Of a DNA stretch of 64,000 bases, positions 63,746-64,000 are shown in pieces. A program made the translations under genes and the position numbers. Each line of letters starts with the position of its first letter. Position 1 is the stretch's first letter. A model generated the notes under the pieces. The model was not told where the DNA came from, ran no database searches, and saw only the letters and a list, made by a program, of their open reading frames with translations. This DNA is from Advenella kashmirensis WT001 (GTDB lineage Bacteria > Pseudomonadota > Gammaproteobacteria > Burkholderiales > Burkholderiaceae_B): the NCBI RefSeq assembly GCF_000219915.2, contig NC_017964.1:1736001-1800000 (forward strand), given 5' to 3'.

Positions 63746-64000
63746 ATGAAATTAATTACGCTTGTTACGGTCGCTGCAGTGACGACCGCTGTTGCGGGAT
63801 GCAGTTTTTTTGAAAAAAAGGCCACATCAGGAACCGTTGCCGCCACATCAACCACGCCCGGCGGCTCAGCGACCGCCGTTCAGACGACTGGTGCCGGTAA
63901 TCTGGAAGTATATGTGGGTTCGACAGCCAAGCCTAAAGCGACCAAGGGCAAGTCAGCCAAAACCATTCCTCTGCAGGTTGGAGACCAGACTTACCAGGGT
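63746..64000 (+). CDS. Small lipoprotein, 3' end outside the window
   Basis: The first 85 codons of a lipoprotein gene that runs off the right edge. The signal peptide MKLITLVTVAAVTTAVAGC ends in lipobox VAGC. The mature part starts SFFEKKATSG and is rich in Thr, Ala, Gly and Ser, then Lys-rich (KPKATKGKSAK). This low-complexity linker suggests a periplasmic spacer before a domain beyond the window. AGAAAGGCAAAC precedes the ATG. Confidence 0.75.
   Translation, partial: MKLITLVTVAAVTTAVAGCSFFEKKATSGTVAATSTTPGGSATAVQTTGAGNLEVYVGSTAKPKATKGKSAKTIPLQVGDQTYQG

Overview
The window reads as chromosomal DNA of a betaproteobacterium, most likely of the family Alcaligenaceae. This is inferred from protein similarity as I remember it and from gene order (kynB-kynU-kynA, glcD-glcE-glcF-mnmA-purB, yebC-purD-nadD-rsfS-rlmH-maf). 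Advenella is my best guess at genus; it was not checked against a database. Nearly everything is core metabolism. I see no rRNA or tRNA gene, insertion sequence, phage or CRISPR array.

Layout. 1-8051: a fatty-acid beta-oxidation block on the minus strand (PsrA-like TetR regulator, fadE, fadI, fadJ, then fadL) with a repeated operator-like motif. 8345-8753: a DUF2325 gene with a Fur box inside its promoter. 9062-17115: an NlpC/P60 hydrolase, then acyl-CoA and electron metabolism (acs, etfQO, a thioesterase, scoA-scoB). 17161-29127: regulator and transporter pairs (HxlR/MFS, YeiE/YeiH, Bcr/CflA, MATE), an M24 peptidase, rpmB-rpmG and an ArnT-like glycosyltransferase. 29633-29782: a 15-bp tandem array abutting a long hairpin. 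29845-34007: rpmE2, a small unknown gene and the kynurenine operon. 34099-42920: housekeeping genes (radC, slpA-ispH-maiA, maf, rlmH, rsfS, nadD, purD, yebC, yjgR). 43030-53078: redox and peptide genes (marR/qor, LysR/tas, pepN-fbp, a DUF4136 lipoprotein, tldD). 53310-58651: a phenylalanine-rich leader peptide plus terminator before a DAHP synthase gene, then glycolate oxidase glcDEF. 58701-64000: mnmA, purB, cytochrome c', cytochrome b561 and two lipoproteins.

The genes fit an aerobic heterotroph. Fatty acids enter through FadL and are oxidised by FadE, FadJ and FadI; electrons can pass through ETF-QO. Acs and ScoAB handle acetate and acetoacetate, KynBUA opens tryptophan, and GlcDEF oxidises glycolate.

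Two results stand out. First, 53310-53454 has the architecture of a transcription attenuator controlling the first step of aromatic amino acid synthesis. Second, 25 genes are broken at 32 points, and in every case one added base restores the frame. The breaks lie mostly in or beside short G/C runs and hit genes such as purD, fbp and mnmA, so I read them as base-loss errors in the sequence rather than true pseudogenes. These genes are therefore given as single CDS spans with the break position stated.
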